This document shows, piece by piece, positions 21,655 to 34,097 of a DNA stretch of 64,000 nucleotides (the stretch's first letter is position 1; every line of letters starts with the position of its first letter). The notes under the pieces were generated by a model. That model saw only the letters and a list, made by a program, of their open reading frames with translations. It did no database searches and was not told the DNA's origin. The stretch is from the NCBI RefSeq assembly GCF_963676685.1, contig NC_092344.1:86520749-86584748 (forward strand), written 5' to 3'. The translations under genes and the position numbers were made by a program. Origin of the DNA: Mytilus edulis. Lineage: Eukaryota > Mollusca > Bivalvia > Mytilida > Mytilidae.

Positions 21655-22240
21655 TTCTGACTTTGAAATTGATTGTATCTGATTATGTGTCAAATATTAA
21701 TCCATTCGAATTATTTTGATATACAAATGCAAATAATAAGACGTGATTTTAAATGTATTTTTTCTTCAAAAAGGTATCAAACATAGACAAGATATCATGA
21801 CTTTACGTCAAAACAATATTCGAATAAGATTATAATTATATTGATTTTATCAATTTCAAACCGTGGGAAATGTTTAAATTGTTATTACCAAAGTCTCGTC
21901 ATCTTCTCCTAGAGTATGACCGACCGAATTAAACTTATCAACGAATTTGTACGTACACGTGCAACACAACGGATGTCACATATGGAGCAGATCCGATTAC
22001 TCTTCCTGAGCGCCTGAGATTTCTATGTTGACTTATTTACCATTCGTTGTCCTTTGATTGTTTTTCTTTTTTTTCAATGGCATTATCAGTTTGTCTTCGA
22101 CTTTTGTAACTTTCGTCTCTCTTTTGCAGTAAATTCTGGAACGGGAAATAAGCTAAATGGATTAGACCCCTCCTCCAAATACCACACATACACTCCCACG
22201 GAAAAAAATAAAAATTTTAATACATACACCAGCTTATCGA
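21655..22240. other. Duplicated 3' flank and M3 tail
   Basis: Bases 21655-21790 resemble 1135-1260 after copy 1. Bases 21940-22140 carry M3-type sequence (GAGCGCCTGAGATTTC, GGCATTATCAGTTTGTC). Confidence 0.45.
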
Positions 22241-22249
22241 AATATTAAG

Positions 22250-23690
22250 GAAAACGTACCACCCTACCATATTTTATAGTCATTTAGACTGTCCAGTAAG
22301 AGAATTTTCTGCGCTGATGAATTGGTCTTAATCAGTGCTGGTGAAAATATATAAATAAAGACGGAAATTATGATTTATAAACTTTTTCTCTATTAACAGA
22401 CAAAAAGAAATAGTTGAGATGTTTAAAAAAATTTCCGGATGGATTCAAAGGCAAGCATATTAGGAAACGGCCTTCTATTCTGTTTCAGTATACAGTAACA
22501 ATTCATAAAAATGAGCACTTTCTCATTTAATACATGTCTTGCTTATTTGGTGGTAGATCCGGTTACGGTACTAGTTAGTTTTGAAAAGACGTGAAGTTTG
22601 ATTTGAATCAAACGTTGCAAAATCAATAGAATGGGCAAATAGTTATATTCAATCTTGTAACTCCTATTTCAACGATTGTAATAAGCGTTTTGGAATAATC
22701 GTTGCTTCATATTACTTGAAACGGCAACATCTCCAGTTCAATAGCAGAAGAAATAATATTCAATTGGAATAAATATATAAGTCTTTTATTTTCCCATAAA
22801 ATGGTTATTTTCATCAACATAGTATGCTTAATATAAAACTTATTTAAAAAAAAAAACGAATTAAAATTTTGATCTATCATTTTGACATGTGAGTCATCTC
22901 ACAAGAGACTTTTCTTTTAGATCTGTTACTAGATATATCTACACCAGAATTGCAGGATACGCTTATGCCACCAAACAGGTGGTGCTTCCTGTTGAGGACA
23001 ACAGTGCATGTGATTGGGGATTTCTAAAATGATTTACAAGTTTAAATAATATAACTATATTTTAACAAAATGAAACAATCGACATCAACCTGCTTTGCAT
23101 TCATGACTGATAAAAACTGATTTGCATGGAGCACAAATATGAACAATTACAAGTAACCATATAATCAACGAGCATAAACTATATCGTTTCAAAAGCTACA
23201 AAAAAATGTGCGAAGAAGGATGATTTATCTGCTTGACAACGGATTTATAACGCCTCCAAGACAAAAATCAAATATATCTTAATGTCTGACAGAACTGAAC
23301 CGTACGTACTTGTTTTCAATTTCAATAAAAGGAACACAGTAAGAAGCAATGTAGTTATTTTTCAAAAAATAAAAAAAAGCTATAAAAGAACAGCACTTCA
23401 ATATATTTTATTTCATTCTTAATGACAATAACGCAAAATATTTTTTTTTGTAAAAATATCCTCCAAGAAATGTAGGCATAATGTCAAGATTGTCGGATAA
23501 TTGTTTAGTGTCTGGTCAGCGACAAATTCCGTAGAATGCGAAACATAGGGGTTACAATCCGATGACAGCAGCTTAAACTATTTGTGTTAAGCTTTATAAC
23601 TTAGAAAGTAAAAGATAGAGATGTTTTATAACTTCGTTTGTAGATGCCGTACGATAAGAAGTTTTTGTCTGTCATATGACAATTATCCTT
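22250..23690. other. Intergenic, nothing recognised
   Basis: AT-rich with only short frames. No match to LRAT or reverse transcriptase sequence noticed. Confidence 0.35.
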
Positions 23691-23694
23691 GTCC

Positions 23695-24255
23695 ACGTTT
23701 TCATGATATAGATTACCTAGCTGTATATGGCAAAACTTTTAGGAATTTTGGTTCTCAATGCTCTTCAACTTCGTACTTTATTTGGCCTTTTTAACTTTTT
23801 TGGATTCGAGCGTCACTGATGAGTCTTTTATAGACGAAACGAGCGTCTGGCGTATATACTAATTTTAGTCCTTGTATCTATGGTGAGTTTATTTACAACC
23901 ACTGGGTCGATGCCACTGCTGGTGGAGATATATTTCCCCGAGGGTATCACAAGCCCAGTAGTCAGCACTTTTTGTGCTGACATTACTTGTCATAGATATG
24001 GTTATATTTATAAATTTACTGTTTACAAATTTTTGATTTTTTTGAAATACTAAGGCTTTTCTACCTCAGGCATAGATTACCTTAGCTGTATTTGGCAAAA
24101 CTTTAAGCAATTTTGGTTTTCAATGCTCTTCAACTTCGTACTTTATTTGTGTAACTTTTTTGGATTTGAGTGTCGCTGGTGAGTCTTTTGTGGACGAAAC
24201 GCGTGTCTGGCGTAAAACAAAATTTAATCCTGTTATATATGGTGAGTTTATCTAG
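23695..24255 (+). repeat. Two R1 repeats in tandem orientation
   Basis: A partial copy (23695-23892) is followed by a full-length one (about 23897-24252). The full copy shows the 5' half (CACTGGGTCGATGCC, AGTAGTCAGCAC, CTTTTCTACCTCAGGC) and then the common 3' half. Confidence 0.7.
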
Positions 24256-24259
24256 ACGC

Positions 24260-25135
24260 AACTGAATGCTGTAGTAACATGTGGAGAAAAATATATGTTT
24301 TAGCGATAAGAACACCATATACGACAGTGATCGTTAGAAAACTTTAGAGATGATTTAAGGCATTTCCAGATGAGTTTTTTTTTACCAAAGATTTCCCAAT
24401 GGAGGCAAGTGATTTGATCTTTGCAAGAAAACGTTCATTGATTGCAAATAACGGAAACAAATAACAATTAAAACGTTTTCATCTTATGTATTCCTATTTC
24501 CTCAAATTATAACAATCGATAATAATGACAGGCTGGAGAAGTTTTGTTGATATTAACTTTCAAATGTGGACATGCAATCACTTATGTATGGATATCACAT
24601 GGAAAGCCAACAAGATAAAAATTCTAAATTCGTAAACTGTCAAAATGCACAAATTCGTAAATAGTAAATTTGTTACTTGTAACTGTGTAATTTGTACATT
24701 TGTGATACTGTGGATTTATTTATTTTCATGGGTATCAATTTTAATGGATGGAATTCCACGAAAATCGATATCCAACGAATGATAATGAATCCACACAAAT
24801 AGTTTGATCATTTGTTAATTTCAAGGCTTTTTTAACAGACATCCTACTTTACAGCAATTGAAATTTTAACCTTTTGAAATTTTATTCTTTTATTTAAAAC
24901 GTTGTATCTTAAGTCATCAATTGCAATGTCTTACGATCAATTTAAATAATGCATGTAACTGTCGTTGTTCTTTCGATACACTAATAGTAATAATATATTC
25001 CTAAATAGATTTGAAATTCCAGGCAATTTATGCTTTTGTATTCGAATTATGCTTTGAAAAATGTGCAGAAAAAAACAATGTGCATGTTAATATCAATCAC
25101 TTTTGGTGATCATAGCAGAAAATGTCTGAATGTTG
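24260..25135. other. Intergenic, nothing recognised
   Basis: No gene, no repeat match noticed. Confidence 0.35.
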
Positions 25136-25137
25136 TT

Positions 25138-26800
25138 AAAACTAGTATGAGGCAAGCCCAAAAGGGAACATCTGCTTAAAGATGTTGAATAATGTCAACG
25201 ACGGGCAAATGAAGAATAGCAGCAAGACACAGCAAATATTAAAGTCAATTCAATACTTTGTTTCATCGTCAGAAAGTTTACAAACACTTTGTTAGAAGTC
25301 AAATAAAGTTAAGAATAGAAATGGGAAATATGTCAAAGTGACAACAACCCGACCAAAGAGCAGAAAACAGCAGAAGGCCATCTAACATTTGACTAAATTA
25401 TCGGGAACTCTGATTTTTAACAGTTTTTTTAAAAGAACCAATTCGGCCATTCTATATTAATTGAAGTTAGAAGCCTTCAAGTTAGGTCTTAATAGTTATC
25501 AAAGGTACCAGAATTTTAATTTAATACGCCAGACGCGCGTTTCGTCTACATAATTGTTATCAAAGGTACCAGGATTATAATTTAATACGCCAGACATGTG
25601 TTTCGTCTTCATAAGACTCATCAGTTACGCTCAGATCAAAACAGTTAAAAAGCCAAACAAATACAAAGTTGAAGAGCATTGAGGACCGAAAATTCCAAAA
25701 AGTTGTGCCAATACGGCTAAGGTAATCTACTCCTGGGGGTAAGAACATCCTTAGTTTTTCGAAAAAGTAGCAATGAAAACCCAAAATTTCAAAAACATTT
25801 TGTCCAAATACGGCTAAGGTAATTTATGCCTAGTATAAAGAAAATCATTAGTATTTCGTTAAAATAATACTTAAATAAAGGCAACAGTAGTATACCGCTG
25901 TTCAAAACTCATAAATCCATGGACAAAAAACAAAATCGGGGTAACAAACTAAAACCGAGGGAAACGCATTACATATAAGAGGAGAACAACGACACAACAC
26001 TAAAATGTAACAAACACAGAAACGGTCCTATTCTTACAAAATGTTGAATATTATTATATTTTATATAAAAAGTTATAAATCAATTTGGAGATAAATGAAT
26101 ATTGTTTAATCGTTGAGTGTTGTCCTTGTAACACAGGAGTTGTCTTTCTTTGCTTATCTCGGCAAATGTGGGGTTTCACTTATAGCTGAATCGATGACAG
26201 GACAATAACAGGACCAAATTAAAATGCTAATAACTTTTCATGTCTCAAAATATTTATCTCATAATTGAAATATAATGAGATTGCATCATTAAATACATAA
26301 ATATATTGGAAAAAAACGAAAACAAATATTCACAGCTTGACCTTGATGAAGTGAAATGATATTTTGCATGCTATGGATTAGCATTTGCACATCACTCGCA
26401 TGGAGAACACTGCTCTTTCGTCTGCCGAAGAAATATTATATACAAAACTAGACACAACCTATTATGTTTCACATAAGGAGATTTATGGTTTTAATTGGTG
26501 GGACTGAAATCCAGCAAAAAAATGAAAAGACTTTTGGCGTTCGATTTAGATCATTATAATTTATTTTTAGATGATAAGACTATTACAGTCGTGTCACAAC
26601 TAAGGAACAGAAGACATAATTGTCGCTAATAGGAATAAAGCCATGGTCCATAACGGTCAACCTACCCATGAAGGCGTTTGTAAGACATTCGAAGAATTAA
26701 TTTTAACAATTGGAATCGATGAATCAAACGTTTCATTGAAAGCCAGAAATCATTTTAGGAAACGCAAACTCATGAGTACCGTATCAACTGCGAGATACAT
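25138..26800. repeat. Segmental duplicate of 4023-6795
   Basis: Collinear with 4023-5340 and 6580-6795. Insertions unique to this copy are an M2 fragment (25305-25385) and R1 fragments on the - strand (25497-25560, 25557-25745, 25805-25832). The 73-codon frame at 26643-26864 lies in shared DNA but the matching stretch near 6680 is not open, so I do not call a gene. Confidence 0.6.
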
Positions 26801-27044
26801 ACTCAGTATGCAGCCGCTGCTTGTTCGGATCTTGCATACACTCCTTTCTACTATCTGTTTTTGATATTTTTTAACAACCAACACATTTCTGCCTTCATGT
26901 TTTGGTGATGAAGGATGTCACAACGATATAACCAAAAGGAGTCCGAACTGTCTTCAAAACAGAAAGTAGAAAGAAGCGTTGTCAGATGGTTATGTTGTAA
27001 GCGTAGCTTCAACGCATGATCTGTATTTCAATCAAATTGATTCT

Positions 27045-27345
27045 ATAAAAAAGGAGATGTGGTATGATTGCAATTGAGACAACTATCCACCAAAGTTTAA
27101 ACGAAGTGGATGTAGGCATTTATAGCCTTTAACAATGAGAAAAAAACATACTGTAAAGTCGTCTATAAAAGGCCCCGATATTAAAAAAATATGGAACAGT
27201 TCAATTGAGCAAACCAACTGCCTAATTCATAACAAAACCAAAATAAATATGACGGACATGCAACAGCGAAAACCACTTAACTACACGCTCTTGACAAATG
27301 ACAAGCACATAAATAAAGAATGATGCGGGATTGCATACTTACATG
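27045..27345 (-). repeat. M1 tail
   Basis: GGAGATGTGGTATGATTGC, CTATAAAAGGCCCCGATA and CAGCGAAAACCACTTAACTAC place it in the M1 family. More diverged than the copy at 15645. Confidence 0.6.
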
Positions 27346-28057
27346 TATATATCACATATGAAAATCAGGAATAACAAACCTGATTGACCCGAATTTTTTT
27401 ACTTTAACAAAAAATAAGATTAATGTTATACAGTTTATTTGATTAATTTCTGCATTTATCGTACTGACTATCGTGAGTATTTGATATTTGAAACTTGAAA
27501 CTTGACATAAAGAATCAATCAATCAATAAATTTATGATAAAATCATCCCCAAATTAAGCAGATAAAATATCTAATGTGATAAAATTTCTAAATGTGAAAG
27601 AATATTTCTTAAACTTATCACCAAAAACAACCCGTTATATAAATAAGATGTTAAGCTAGACAGGGTTTAACCAACTATAATATTTGGAAACTGCCTGATA
27701 CAAGTCTGGAACATGACAGATGTTTTTAAATCGTTACATCGGTTGTTAGTGTTTGATTTTATCAGTCTGTATGGGCTTCCCCCTTTTTTTTAATTGACTT
27801 TCGATTTCGAAAGTTTTAATATGTATCTTATAATTGATAACCTTAATGCACTTTAACTGTTTTTTGAAAAATCTCAAACATGTATTTATAATAATGAAAT
27901 TGACAAAATTTCAAAACAAGATATTAGTAGGTTGAGGAAGACAAAATAATAAAATCTCTGACAGTAGAAAAACGTAAAACTCATCTAGAAAGATTGTATA
28001 CGAAAACGACAAATTTCAGACAAAATTTAGTATTTCTTTTAGCAAGGGTTTAGATTA

Positions 28058-28350
28058 TATCATGCATTCTCAGAAAAAAAGGAAAACCGGAAAAGTTGAG
28101 AAATGCTACTCTTTATTCAGCAGAACATGGCAAATCATAGCATATGAAACATGCACGAAAAGACAAGAAAATCATTTGAATGGTCAAAATGGGATGAGAT
28201 TTATTTTTCTTAATTTGCATCGATTCTATTTCTATTTTTGCAATAAATGCAGATAGAATCTAGAAGAAAATTGAATTACAACACGATTTTGATAGATAAA
28301 AGAAATCATCGAATATGTAAGCATACATTACATTTTCATAGCATATTTGA
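28058..28350 (+). pseudogene. Decayed promoter plus exon 1 module 4
   Basis: Resembles 44100-44340: AAAGACAAGAAAATCATTTGAA just before ATGGG (28189-28193), then GAATCTAGAAGAAAATTGA and ATATGTAAGCATA. The splice donor reads AT instead of GT at 28194-28195, so it cannot splice like the others. Confidence 0.5.
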
Positions 28351-28365
28351 GTTGTTGGTATACTA

Positions 28366-28429
28366 TAGCTAAAATGAAAATGTCGTAAATAAGGGCAATC
28401 GCTAATTTACGACATTTTCATTTAAGCTA
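28366..28429. repeat. Long hairpin, 24 of 25 bases paired
   Basis: Arms 28366-28390 and 28405-28429 are reverse complements except for one base, around a 14-base loop. Each arm contains AAATGAAAATGTCGTAAAT or its complement. Origin unknown; possibly a small foldback element. Confidence 0.75.
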
Positions 28430-29150
28430 TGGAGATTTCTATCTTAAAAATAAAAAATAAAAAGTCTGCCATCAGTTAACTACTTATAACATATCAGAAA
28501 AATTCGACAAAGACACTGAAAATCCAAATCATTTCCGTTCTTTTCATGTGAAAATGTTATTTTCTCAAATTAAAAAAATAATTATATTTGTCTAAATATA
28601 TTCCTGTTGGAAATAACAAGAACAACATGAAAAATGTTTTCCTTTTGTACCTACAAATAGTTCCTTGTTATTATTTTATTAACATGTTAAAACTTGTCGA
28701 TTTAAAAAAAATCAATAATATTTGACCTTGAGCTTATAAGATCCAGTTGAGGAAGTTCATTTGAACTTTAAAGGATGTTACATTGATTTTAAAACACAAT
28801 TAAAACTGTAGTTCGTTTAAAGACTTAATATATCCGTTTCAGTAGTGTAAAATATGTATATATATTCAACAGTAGTATATCGCTGTACGAAAGTCATAAA
28901 TCAATTGAGAAAAAAACAAATCCGGGTTGCATTGGTTCATATTATAAAATTTGTTGTTTTCTGTCAAGTATGAAGTTTGTATCAATTATGGTTCAAATAT
29001 TATTTATTTGACAATTAAAGACAAAAAAAGACAGCTTATTTTTAACTCATACTTTTTGTGTTTTTTTGTTACATATGTGTTTGTTTTTATAGTGAGTAAA
29101 ATTATATTACAATGGTGACTGCTCTACCCAACTTTTTGTCATTTTTATCT
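28430..29150. other. Intergenic, nothing recognised
   Basis: AT-rich. No gene or dispersed repeat noticed. Confidence 0.35.
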
Positions 29151-29154
29151 ATTA

Positions 29155-29762
29155 TTAAAATTGAGAATGGAAATGGGGAATGTGCCAAAGAGACAACAAC
29201 CCGATCACAGAAAAAAAACAACGGCAGAAGGTCACCAACAGGTCTTCAATGTAGCGAGAAATTCCCGCACCCGGAGGCGTCCTTCAGCTGACCCCTAAAC
29301 AAATATATACTAGTCCAGTGATAATGAACGCCATACTAATTTCCAAATTGTACACAAGAAACTAAAATTAAAATAATACAAGACTAACAAAGGCCAGAGG
29401 CTCCTGACTTGGGACAGGCGCAAAAATGCGGCGGCGTTAAACATGTTTGTGAGATCTCAACCCTCCCCCTATACCTCTAGCCAATGTAGAAAAGAAACGC
29501 ATAACAATACGCACATTAAAATTCAGTTCAAGAGAAGTCCGAGTCTGATGTCAGAAGATGTAACCAAAGAAAATAAACAAAATGACAATAATACATAAAT
29601 AACAACAGACTACTAGCAGTTAACTGACATGCCAGCTCCAGACTTCATTTAAACTGACTGAAAGATTATGATTTCATCATGTGAACATCAGGCACAATCC
29701 ATCCCGTTAGGGGTTTAGTATCATATTATCATAACATTTATGAGAAGAACATAACCCGTGTC
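29155..29762 (-). repeat. M2 tail attached to Penelope-like relic 2
   Basis: Directly 3' of relic 2 on the - strand and matching 13736-14344 over its full length. It is the in-place copy that identifies M2 as this family's 3' tail. Confidence 0.65.
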
Positions 29763-29764
29763 AT

Positions 29765-30770
29765 GCCAACAACTGTTTTTGAATAAATGTGTTTAGTTCC
29801 GATGCAAAGACCCTATAAGTGAATCAATATTAACGCCAAAATATGCAATCTTTAATGACCAGACAACAGTATCGTAACTATATCCCTTCTTAATAAGTCT
29901 GTTCAAATGTTTTGTTAGTTTTTGAGGTGAATACTGACACCTTTGTGCTTTATAATGAATATTTCCATAAAAAAAATGGATGTGAAATACCTGGACGTAT
30001 AAGAAGTCTGCATGTTGAGCTATATTTACGAATGATGTCCTTATACCGATGATAAAATTTAGTAAATATTTTGACTAGTTTGTGATATCGAAAACCCTGG
30101 TGTAATAATTTTTCAGTAATACATAAATTTCTCTCGTTAAAATCTAAAAAATTGTTACATACACGAGCGAATCGTACAAGTTGAGATATATAAACACCGT
30201 AAGATGTTGACAAGGGAACGTCACCATCTAAAAATGGATAATTAACGATAGGAAATGAAAAATCATCTCTTTTCTCATAAATTTTAGTATTCAGCTTTCC
30301 GTTAGTGATATAGATATCAGAATCGAGGAAAGGGCAGTGATCATTGTTAGTATTAGCTTTATTTAAAGTAAGTTCAACAGGATAAAAAAAAATTAATATA
30401 CATACTGAGAGCCAAAATATCATCCAAATATCTTAAAGTATTATTAAATTTGTTTATCAGATGTTGTTTCGATGGGTCTTTTTTTTGTGTCATAAATTGT
30501 AACTCATAGCAATACAAAAGCAGGTCCGTAATAAGTTGTGCACAGTTAGTCCCCTTCGGAATTCCGATAATCTGACGATATACGGAATCCCCAAAGCGAA
30601 CAAAAATGCTATATAGTAAAAATGCAAGGGCATAAATAGTATCAAAGCATGTCCAATTGACATGGTTTTTTTGTTTATTGCTACTAAAAAATGACCTAAA
30701 AGGTTATTTTTGTTCACACATCCTTGTCAATATAATGAAATTTTAATCGATCGACCATACAAGTGAGTGT
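29765..30770 (-). pseudogene. Penelope-like reverse transcriptase relic 2
   Basis: On the - strand the sequence reads RFGDSVYRQIIGIPKGTNC, then CAQLITDLLLYCYE and RYLDDILALS. After a small deletion and frame change it continues CPFLDSDIYITNGK, IYEKRDDFSFPIVNYPFL and CRLLIRPGISHP, then shifts frame again in a T-run. It starts near the equivalent of residue 30 of relic 1's large frame, so it is 5'-truncated. Lys for Met in GIPKGTNC and the two shifts mark it as dead. No endonuclease domain seen. Confidence 0.75.
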
Positions 30771-30829
30771 TTTAACTAGTTATAAATCAAAGTTAAAACC
30801 ACAATAATTTACATAACAAAATGTCTGTA

Positions 30830-32760
30830 CCAAGTGAGGAATAAGACAGTTGTTATCCATTTGTTTGAGCTTTTGATTTTGCGTTTTGAGTAGGGACTTT
30901 CCATTTTGAAATTTCATCGGCTTTCGGTAATTTTGAGATTTTACCTTTTTTTAAACATAAACTTTGAAATGACTGAAATTACCACTCTAATGTATAATAC
31001 AATGGTTATTTTGTTTAAGACATTATTTTATTAATTGTATCTATATATAAATGATAGCTTTTTGTAATAATTAGGCTAGTGGAGTTTTGACAATTAATAC
31101 AATAGATTAATCTAATTAAAAAATAGTGAATGATTGCATAAATACCTGAATCAGTCCAGAATGTGGCGGCCTTTTTCTAGTAAAAATTATACTGTCAGCT
31201 TTGAACAAAAAGTTTTTATTTATTTTTCACTTAAACAAAAACAAAATATATATGACCGATAAAACATACCTTCAAACGAATGTTGTTATCTCAAATATCA
31301 GTTACGAATTAGGAATAGATATAATGTTCAGCTATATGCAAACAGTGTGGTTCAATTTCGTTACAATAAGCTAAATGAAAGCATTAAGGGTGTATTGTTT
31401 GCTAGCACCACAAGTGAACATTGGGTACGTAGGTGTTCAGCATGTGGTTATAAAAAATGTCTATATTGAAATGTGAAACAAGGGAGATGCCAGAAATGAT
31501 AATTTCTTTGACTGATCCATCCCGCAAAGTAATACTCTTATATAAGTAAAGCGATAATATGCATATCTTTTTTTTCATGATTCATATGAAATCAAACAGA
31601 CGTAGAAAAAGTATCATTATACGATTACACGTGCTTGACCGTCTTATTATATTTATGTTAGTTTTTTGGAATAGCAAAAAATATTATTCGGAGTTATATG
31701 TTATACAACTATTAGAAAGGTTTCTGTAAAGCTTCTGGCCTAGCAACAGGTGAAAACAATAAATCGTTTGTTCTAAACAAATCCTTCAAACATACCCAAC
31801 CGTCATTAGAAGATTGGTTTCCCCTTATCTTGTTCCACTTAATTGTATCAGTTTTTTACTCAGGCACTGACAAATTCTATATAGAAATAAAAAGTTTACA
31901 ATGGCAAAATTGAATCTATCTCGTTTTGTTTAGTTTAGTTCTTCTTAAAAAGTATTTGTATGGCGACTTTATTAAAATAATAAAGGAACAAGTTGGTAAG
32001 AAAAGACGCACAGTTGGGTCCATTTGGATGCCAAATGACGAATACCACATTCATCAAAACGAGTTTTATATAAAGAATGAGGCATTTGGCAATTTATGAT
32101 TTTAGTTTTACCACAAATCATGTTTGCGTTTGGGATTTAAAACAAATAATAATTATATATAAATATACGAAAATATGCTTAGAAAGATATATAATTGTAT
32201 TAAGGGTAGATTAGTAAAATGTTAGAAACCTACTTCTAACTACTAAAATATACATTTAGTTTTTCTCTCTTTATCTTTCCTATATATAAAGGTAGGCCTT
32301 AGTTTCATAGCATTAATTTTGGTCTAGATGGGATTTAAAGAATAGAGCATGATGTACCAAATATACCGAAAAAAAAGAATAAAGAAATAATAGAAAATAA
32401 TTGGTAAAAAATATAAAGAATAGAGAAAAAAGACCTTAAAAAAATCAAGAATAATTACATGAAAGACCCATCCACACCCTCAGAAATGGAAGCTGTGTCA
32501 CTGATAAAACAGAAACAGTTACGACAGTTAAAAAACCAGAAGGACACTTTTAGATCTTTGTAAGATAAATTGGTAGGAAATTGCATGTCAAGATCTATAA
32601 TTAAAACAAAATGACAGAAAGGAAAAAAGAAAAAGCATCATACATTTAGTAAGCAGTTATCTCAAGACATAAATTCGCCATAACTACTGTAGTAATAAAA
32701 GAGGGTATATTTCATGCTCAAGGAAACTTTTTTATAGCATCGATGCACTAGACAAACTCA
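30830..32760. other. Intergenic, one dispersed block
   Basis: Bases 30835-30960 carry the GACAGTTGTTATCCATTTG block also seen near 9460 and 33790. Nothing else recognised. Confidence 0.35.
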
Positions 32761-32769
32761 AATAATGGA

Positions 32770-34097
32770 AAATGAAGAATAGGACGTATTAATTCATGAA
32801 ACACGATACCTACACACACTTAAGACAAAAGAACATCATCTGTATTGCTGCTCTTCATAAAAAAACAGCTTTTTGTTTAAATACACGTCCATTAGACATA
32901 CCAAATATGCTAAAAAAAAAATCAGAAATATTGTTATTGTCTATTATAAAAGGTTTTTTTTTATTTCTTTTTTAATTAAAAATATAAGTCACTTCCTTTA
33001 CCAATATGATTGTGCTTACGTTGGTAAACAAAGTTTGACTAATTATTGCAATCTGTTTAGAATATGAATATTTCTGTAACGGGTCGAGAAATCAAACCTA
33101 TACTACGAGAAAAAACATGGTCAAACATAATTTTTTCATACTGTCAAAACAATTTCTAAATGAAAGTTATGCTCTAAAAGAATAATGCACTATTCTATTA
33201 TCATTGATTTGAATATGTTAGGCTCTTTACTTTAATGCATTTAAAAACAAATGCTATATCGCATATACCAAAAGCTTATAGTTATTATAAACGTGATATT
33301 TGATTAATAAAACATTGAACATATACGAACATGAACAAACTTCGCCTGTGCTTAGGCTTCGATTTGAATCATAATGAAAAGCGAGAGTCAGTTTTACCCT
33401 GCATTCACCTTTGACAATCATTATGTTTTAATAATTCCAAAACATTTGTTATTTTAGTACATTTTGATTCTTTTGTTTTCAAAGAAAGCAATACCGTTGA
33501 AAGAAATTGGGAACCATGCTTGTGTTTCACCTAAAAATAGATTGATTATCATGATCATGATCATGCTGATGTTCAAAAATTGTGCAAATAAAAAGAACCA
33601 ACAGAACACTCACACCATAGATATGTAGATCAAGAAAGGTATAAATTTTAATGCGACTAGGACAACTGAACGTCTTATGCATGGCTTTGTTTGTACAGGT
33701 TTTTATACCAGGCGTTTACTAATGAGAGGTTTAACTGACTATACAATCTTCTTTAATCCACCATTATCATTGAGGAAATGTCTGTACCAAGTCCGGAATA
33801 TGACAGTCGTTTTGTGTGTTTGATTTTTAGATTTTGTCATTTGAAAAGGTACTTTCCGTTTTGAATTTTCACATGGATAAGTTTTATTACTTTTTACTAG
33901 CTTCTGGCATATAATAGATCACCAGGCAAACAATAAATGTATAATATCAACAAAAACAAGGATATAACTGCACCTTTTTTACACCTGTTTAACACGTATT
34001 TTAAAATGTTTAAATTATACAACAATTTACCTGGTAACTGACGTTATTCGAAATTGGGACATTTACTAGTAGACACGAAGACTATTTAAGTGTAAAA
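32770..34097 (+). promoter_or_regulatory. Upstream region and promoter of copy 3
   Basis: Homologous in blocks to modules 2 and 3. Near the start codon it shares GGCAAACAATAAATGTATAA (33922 on), TTTACCTGGTAACTGACG and a stretch ending GACTATTTAAGTG. A dispersed block at 33770-33890 is inserted. The core lies about 170 bases before the ATG; I cannot fix the transcription start. Confidence 0.5.
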
